The translations under genes and the position numbers were made by a program. The notes under the pieces were generated by a model that was not told the origin of the DNA, did no database searches, and saw only the letters and a list, made by a program, of their open reading frames with translations. Below are positions 19,639 to 23,850 of a stretch of 23,850 bases of DNA, one piece after another. Position 1 is the first letter of the stretch; the number at the start of each line of letters is the position of its first letter. The DNA is from Fomitopsis serialis (Eukaryota; Basidiomycota; Agaricomycetes; Polyporales; Fomitopsidaceae): contig NW_025955500.1 of NCBI RefSeq assembly GCF_022376445.1, forward strand, positions 1 to 23,850, written 5' to 3'.

Positions 19639-20714
19639 ATGTCGCAGGCCAAGGAGAACAGCCAGGGCTCACAGCGGACAGACCACCAGTCAGCGAAGCG
19701 AGGTTTGTCTCTCCCATCTAGCTGAGATCGCGGAACTAATCCCCCCGTAGGTCCAGCGCCGCTCGTCAAGTACTACCTGGTCGCGTACAACGTACTCTCG
19801 ACCCTCGGCTGGGGCTACGTCCTCGTCGCGACCCTCGCCCACCTCGCGGGCCTCGACGCGTCCTCCGATGCTCAGACAAGCTTTCTCCCCGCCGCCTTCA
19901 CGCGGTACCTCCCCATCATCCCCCGGCTGAGCGGCGCACGTCACCGCCTCGAAAAGAGCGTTCCTCTCGCGCTCGTCCCGCTAGTGCGCCGCGCGTGCAC
20001 GACCTACGCCGCGGTTGGCTATCAAACATCGGTAGTGCAGAGCTTCGCGGTGCTGGAGGTGCTACATGCGCTCCTGGGGTGGGTGCGCAGCCCGGTCGGG
20101 ACGACGGCGGCGCAGGTGGCTAGTCGGCTCTACTTGGTATGGGGCATCACCGCGCAGTTCGAGGAGGTACGCCCTTACCTTCGTGCATACGGACGCTGCG
20201 CTGAGACAGGAGCCAGACACGCACGCACCCCCTGTACGCGAGCATGGTCCTCTCGTGGTCCCTCACCGAGGTCGTGCGCTACAGCTTCTACGCGTGCTCC
20301 CTCCTCGGAATCGAGTCCAAGCCACTGCTCTGGCTGCGCTACACGCTCTTCTACGTCCTCTACATCACGGGTGCGGGCTCCGAGGCCGGTCTCATCTACG
20401 CGTCTCTCCCGTCCCCGCCGCCAACCATTCCCTTCCTCTCGTCGGAGTGGTACGGGTGGATACTCCCGCTGTCCTGGCCGCTTTCGACCCCGCGGTGGCT
20501 CGAGGCGCTGCATGACGACATTAGGTGCTTCATGTTCTTGCTTTGGTGGCCATGTGAGTGATCGTTCGACTGAAATTGACGGGTGCGGCTGGGCTGATGC
20601 GTTGATTTCTGTGCAGCGCTCTATGTTCTCTACACGTATATGATGAGACAGCGGAGGAAGGTGCTTGGGACTGGGCGAGGGCGGACTCTCGGAAAGAAGC
20701 CAAAGACTCTCTGA
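19639..20714 (+). CDS. PHS1: Very-long-chain 3-hydroxyacyl-CoA dehydratase (Phs1/HACD)
   Basis: Four exons are predicted: 19639-19702, 19751-20166, 20217-20553 and 20617-20714, giving 304 residues. Introns are 48, 50 and 63 nt. After a polar N-terminus, LVKYYLVAYNVLSTLGWGYV opens the first membrane span. The signature SFAVLEVLHALLGWVRSPV and QVASRLYLVWGI follow, then TEVVRYSFYA and RYTLFYVLYITGAGSE. The catalytic pair Tyr-x6-Glu is present as Y209 and E216. The protein is a multi-pass ER membrane enzyme that dehydrates 3-hydroxyacyl-CoA, the third step of each fatty-acid elongation cycle, supplying acyl chains for sphingolipids. The C-terminus is basic (RQRRKVLGTGRGRTLGKK), consistent with a cytosolic ER tail. 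The length is longer than the yeast enzyme, mainly through an insertion near residues 45-65. It converges on the protease gene, with 117 bp between stop codons. Confidence 0.93.
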
Positions 20715-20831
20715 ACCCGGTTGGATGCCTCCTCTCACATGCATGACGGTCTACGATGTTCTGCCTACTGACTACAAAAATAATCTGATACACGGCGTCT
20801 CAGCACAAAAGCACCCGTCACGACAGAACGG

Positions 20832-22798
20832 TCACGGCGGGTCTTTGTTGTTCACACTCAGTGCGAAGCCAATCCGGTTGCCCGGATAGTCGTATATCGA
20901 GTACCCTATGCGGTGCGTGAAATGAGTGCCCGGACTCGCTTCGATCCTAGTGAAGAGCGTACTCACAAGACTTCAAGAACTCGTCTCCTATTTCCAGCCA
21001 TACCTCGTTCACATACGCCTCGACAAAGATAGAGCGAACAACACTCACCGATGATCGCAAGGTTATCTGGGAAACCCTGTCCGAGCGCGAGGATGCCGCC
21101 CACACAGTCCCTGTACGCCGGGCCGCCGGCACGCTCGTTCAGTCAAGGGCTGGATGTGAGACGTGCAAGGGTGTGTACCACTCACGGAGAGGCAGCCGAG
21201 GTCCGGCCGAGATTGAAGTCGGCAGGATCGACGCTGTAGGCCCGTCCGCCGAAGGTGAGAGTGACGGCGAGAGGAGTGTCGCAGGGGTAGGTGTAGAAGC
21301 CTGCTCCGGCGGGGATGTGTACGTGAGAACGCTGCGCGGCTGTCAGGGGACGTCAACTAACCTGCGCCGTACTCCAAAGCTTGTTTGGAGCCAGGGATCT
21401 GTGAAGAAGAAGAATGTAGGTTTACAGGCGGCCGGGTATCCGCTGTCAGGGATTACTGCTTACCAGGGCGTAGAACTGGGAAGTGACGTCGTCTGGTAGG
21501 TATATTAACGTCGTGCCTGTGTCGATGGCGGCAGTCAAGTTCGCAGGGACGCCTTGCCATTGGTTGACGGCCAACTTATTGAGTCCGAGAGACCAGTAGG
21601 TCTATGCCAGTGTTCATATTTGCACAAGCACAGGAAAGGGCGGGGCGGACTTACGCGTGATACAACCGGACTCCAGGTAATCGGACCAATGGCCTTCGTC
21701 GTATCGAAACACCCAAAACACACCTCACCACCGGCCGCCTGGTCTCTCTGCAAGTGCACCGCGAACGCACCCGACGCAACCTGCTTGGACGTCATCAGGT
21801 TCTCGAAGAAAGTGGGCTGCCTGCTCTGCGCGATGCTTCCGAACGCCAGACCGAGCAGTCCGTCGGACGGGGCGTCGTAGAAGTCCTCCGTCTCGCTCTT
21901 CACCGCGCCAAATGTCTGTTGCGCGACGGAGAGCGGGCCGACGCTGACCACGTCCTGGGCGAGTGAGCCAGAGACCTTGCCCGCGCCGTAAGATACGGAG
22001 AATCGCTGACCGAGGGTGTGGTAGGAGGAGCTCTCGTACGCACGGAAGGAGTCGCCAGCACAGGATCGACAATTGACGGGCACCCAGAGGTCCGCGGAGC
22101 CGGTGTCGATGTCGACGGTGAGGACTTGACTAGGACTGTGCGAGCCGAACTCGAGGTTGCCGTAGTACAAGATGTCCATGCCGCCTGCTACGTCGTCCGT
22201 CAGCGCCATCTGTGCTGTCCCGGGGATCTGCACAATTGGTCGCGGTCCGCTCGCGTCGTCTAAGCTTTCAGCGAAAGGCAAGAGATAGAACTGCGATTGT
22301 GATACGGCAAGGGTGGTGTTTCCAGTGGTGTTACTTGCGCTGGCAGCGTTGGTGCGAGCAGCACTTGTGGCGTTGGCAGCCCCGGTGGTGTTTGTGACGG
22401 TTGCGTTCGTACTGTTCAGAGCACCGATGAGCGGGTGAGTGAAAGGCGCATATCCCTTCTCCGGATGCGTGTCGGGGTTGAGACCCACGCCGGACAGGAA
22501 TTGTTCTGCCTGTGCGTACTTGCCCAGAAGCCCGCTGATTTCTGCTGTCTGTCAACGATGCGTCAATCAGCCGAGTGTGCCAGTGGTATTGGAGCATTTT
22601 AAAGGCATACCGCATAGGTAGGATCGAAGACATTCGGGGTGTCTGCATTTCGCTGCGCAAAGGGTCGGCCAGCAGACCGCTTGATCTTCATTATATATCC
22701 AGCTGTGCTGTTTTCGGGGGGAAGAGGTTCAGAGGACCAGCATAGCAGTTCAATACCAAGGAAACAACAACGGCCAGGCGGCCAGAACATAACCCCAT
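20832..22798 (-). CDS. Secreted pepsin-like aspartic protease (A1 family)
   Basis: Nine exons are predicted: 22798-22757, 22685-22611, 22548-21655, 21601-21464, 21398-21362, 21300-21186, 21110-21049, 20987-20967 and 20905-20832, giving about 485 residues. Both catalytic motifs are present: DTGSADLW (D187) and DTGTT (D364). The flap reads SVSYGAGKVSG. GLLGLAFGSIAQ and LGQGFPDNLAIIGDEFLKSWYSIYD are also family hallmarks. A propeptide with KRSAGRPFAQRN could be a Kex2-type processing site. An Asn/Thr/Ala-rich insertion (about residues 83-120) has many N-glycosylation sequons. The first exon is the weak point: MGLCSGRLAVVVSLVLNCYA looks like a signal peptide, but joining it in frame needs a GTATTG donor that trims it to 14 residues. 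Later exons are firm, including a 21-nt exon. Relatives are extracellular, polyporopepsin-like acid proteases used in nutrient acquisition. Confidence 0.88.
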
Positions 22799-23189
22799 CG
22801 AGGGAAGCGATGTCGAAGAGTTGATGCACCTGGCAAGTGGACATGAATCCGGGCGTGAAGGCATCTGGCCCACTCTTATAATATTCTGGCATGAGCTGGG
22901 CTGGCAGCGGCTTGCGTACAAACTTCTGTGGCCCGGGCTAGACATTCGAGTTGGACGAGGGAGCGTGGGCGACAGCCGCCGCACAATGCGCCCGCCGGTC
23001 GATCTGGGATCTGCGGTGATCGAGATTGGATGGTGGCAGTAATATCTCATGTCCAGTCACAATCCGGCAGACTTCCGGGGGCACAACATCCCGTGCCAGT
23101 GTTCTGAGTCTTATTCTGACTAATATACCGCTGCGAGGTGATTATGTTCAGCGTCCTCGTAGCTTCGCATCTCACTGAACCATCCTGAC
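22799..23189. promoter_or_regulatory. Divergent promoter region (protease / amidase)
   Basis: This 391-bp interval separates the start of the protease gene (minus) from that of the amidase gene (plus). A minus-strand TATAAG at 22880-22875, within AATATTATAAG, lies about 80 bp from the protease ATG and supports that start. No clear TATA box was seen for the amidase. Confidence 0.55.
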
Positions 23190-23850
23190 ATGGAGCAGAA
23201 GTGGAGGAGCCTGGCCGTGGAGAAGAGGCAGCGACTTGCAGACGCGATCCCAAAGGAATGGGTCCCCTCCTCAACGCCTGCGCCACATCGACTGGACGTG
23301 ACGGGACTGCCCCGAGAGAGCGGTATCCTGTCTGACAGAGAGATAGAGATCACCGAAGTCACGGATGTAGACACTCTGTTGAGGAGACTCGCAACAGCAG
23401 AATGGTCCGCGGTGGAAGTCACCACTGCGTTCTACAAGCGAGCCGTAATCGCACACCAAGCTGTAAGACTTCTCGCCCATTACGCTGTTCGTGTCTTATG
23501 CGAGTGGTAGGTGAACTGCTTGACGGAGGTCTTCGTCGAGAAAGCCTTGGCGCGTGCAGCAGCACTGGACCAGTTCCTGAAGACGAACGGCAAGGTCGTC
23601 GGACCGTTGCATGGCTTGCCCATCTCGCTGAAGGACATGTTCAATGTCAAAGGCATCGAAACCACACTTGGTAGGCATTAAATGCTGCACATAGCATCTC
23701 GATTCTAAGTATGACGACATCAGGTTATGCCTCCTGGGTTGGCAGGTACGCCCAGGAAGACGCAGTCATAGTCGAAGCGCTCGTCGAATGCGGCGCCATC
23801 CCATATGTGAAGACGAATGTCCCTCAAAGCGTAATGGTAATATCACGCGT
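23190..23850 (+). CDS. Acetamidase-type amidase (amidase signature family), 5' part
   Basis: Three exons lie inside the window: 23190-23462, 23511-23670 and 23724-23836. Introns are 48 and 53 nt, and the gene continues past the edge; a GTAATA donor appears at 23837. The visible 180 residues begin MEQKWRSLAVEKRQRLADAI. They contain AEWSAVEVTTAFYKRAVIAH, NCLTEVFVEKALARA and GPLHGLPISLKDMFNVKG, the start of the amidase signature fold, with the catalytic lysine at residue 132 (SLKD). GYASWVGRYAQEDAVIVEAL and AIPYVKTNVPQSVM follow. The serine pair and the glycine-serine-rich core lie beyond the window. Fungal relatives such as AmdS hydrolyse acetamide or other small amides to carboxylate and ammonia in the cytosol, for nitrogen use. 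Which amide is used cannot be told from this part. Confidence 0.92.

Noticed and set aside
1..23850. Secondary-metabolite cluster, defence system or mobile element
   Set aside because: No synthetase, P450, transporter, transposase, reverse transcriptase, long terminal repeat or integrase was recognised, and the genes belong to unrelated processes.

Overview
This window is nuclear DNA from a filamentous basidiomycete, most probably an Agaricomycete close to the polypores. The grounds are GC-rich coding sequence, many short spliceosomal introns (mostly 47-81 nt, GTNNGT donors, CTNAY branch points), and protein families that are typical of that group. No prokaryotic feature, CRISPR array, rRNA or convincing tRNA gene, or intact transposon was seen. 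Exon joins were worked out by eye from reading frame, splice signals and remembered family structure, not from transcripts.

Layout. 1-2312 has no supportable gene but carries three separate short tandem-repeat patches. 2313-3634 (-) is an F-box protein. 3635-5101 is empty apart from a diverged copy of a GC-rich motif found again at about 6.6 kb. 5102-6452 (-) is an HNH-nuclease-fold protein, divergent from 6798-8703 (+), a single-pass membrane RING-H2 protein interrupted by an unusually long 611-nt intron. 9607-10036 (+) is an Hsp9/Hsp12-type stress protein with four small exons and a clear TATA box. 10391-10588 (-) may be a small secreted protein. 11508-14482 (-) is an Afi1-type polarity and trafficking protein in nine exons. 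15151-17074 (-) is a Psr1/SCP-type CTD-family phosphatase. 18393-19377 (+) is a Yap-type bZIP factor with an apparent frameshift. 19639-20714 (+) is the ER 3-hydroxyacyl-CoA dehydratase Phs1. 20832-22798 (-) is a secreted aspartic protease, convergent with Phs1 and divergent from 23190-23836 (+), an amidase cut by the window edge.

The genes do not form an obvious pathway or biosynthetic cluster. They look like an ordinary mixture of housekeeping genes (Afi1, Psr1, Phs1), stress and regulatory genes (Hsp12, bZIP, RING, F-box) and nutrient-scavenging genes (protease, amidase). I found no undescribed multi-gene system. The points most worth a second look are the structured 611-nt intron, the missing luminal domain of the RING protein, the HNH protein whose first metal-site strand appears absent, the bZIP frameshift, a probable GC-AG intron in the Afi1 gene, and the duplicated GC-rich motif.
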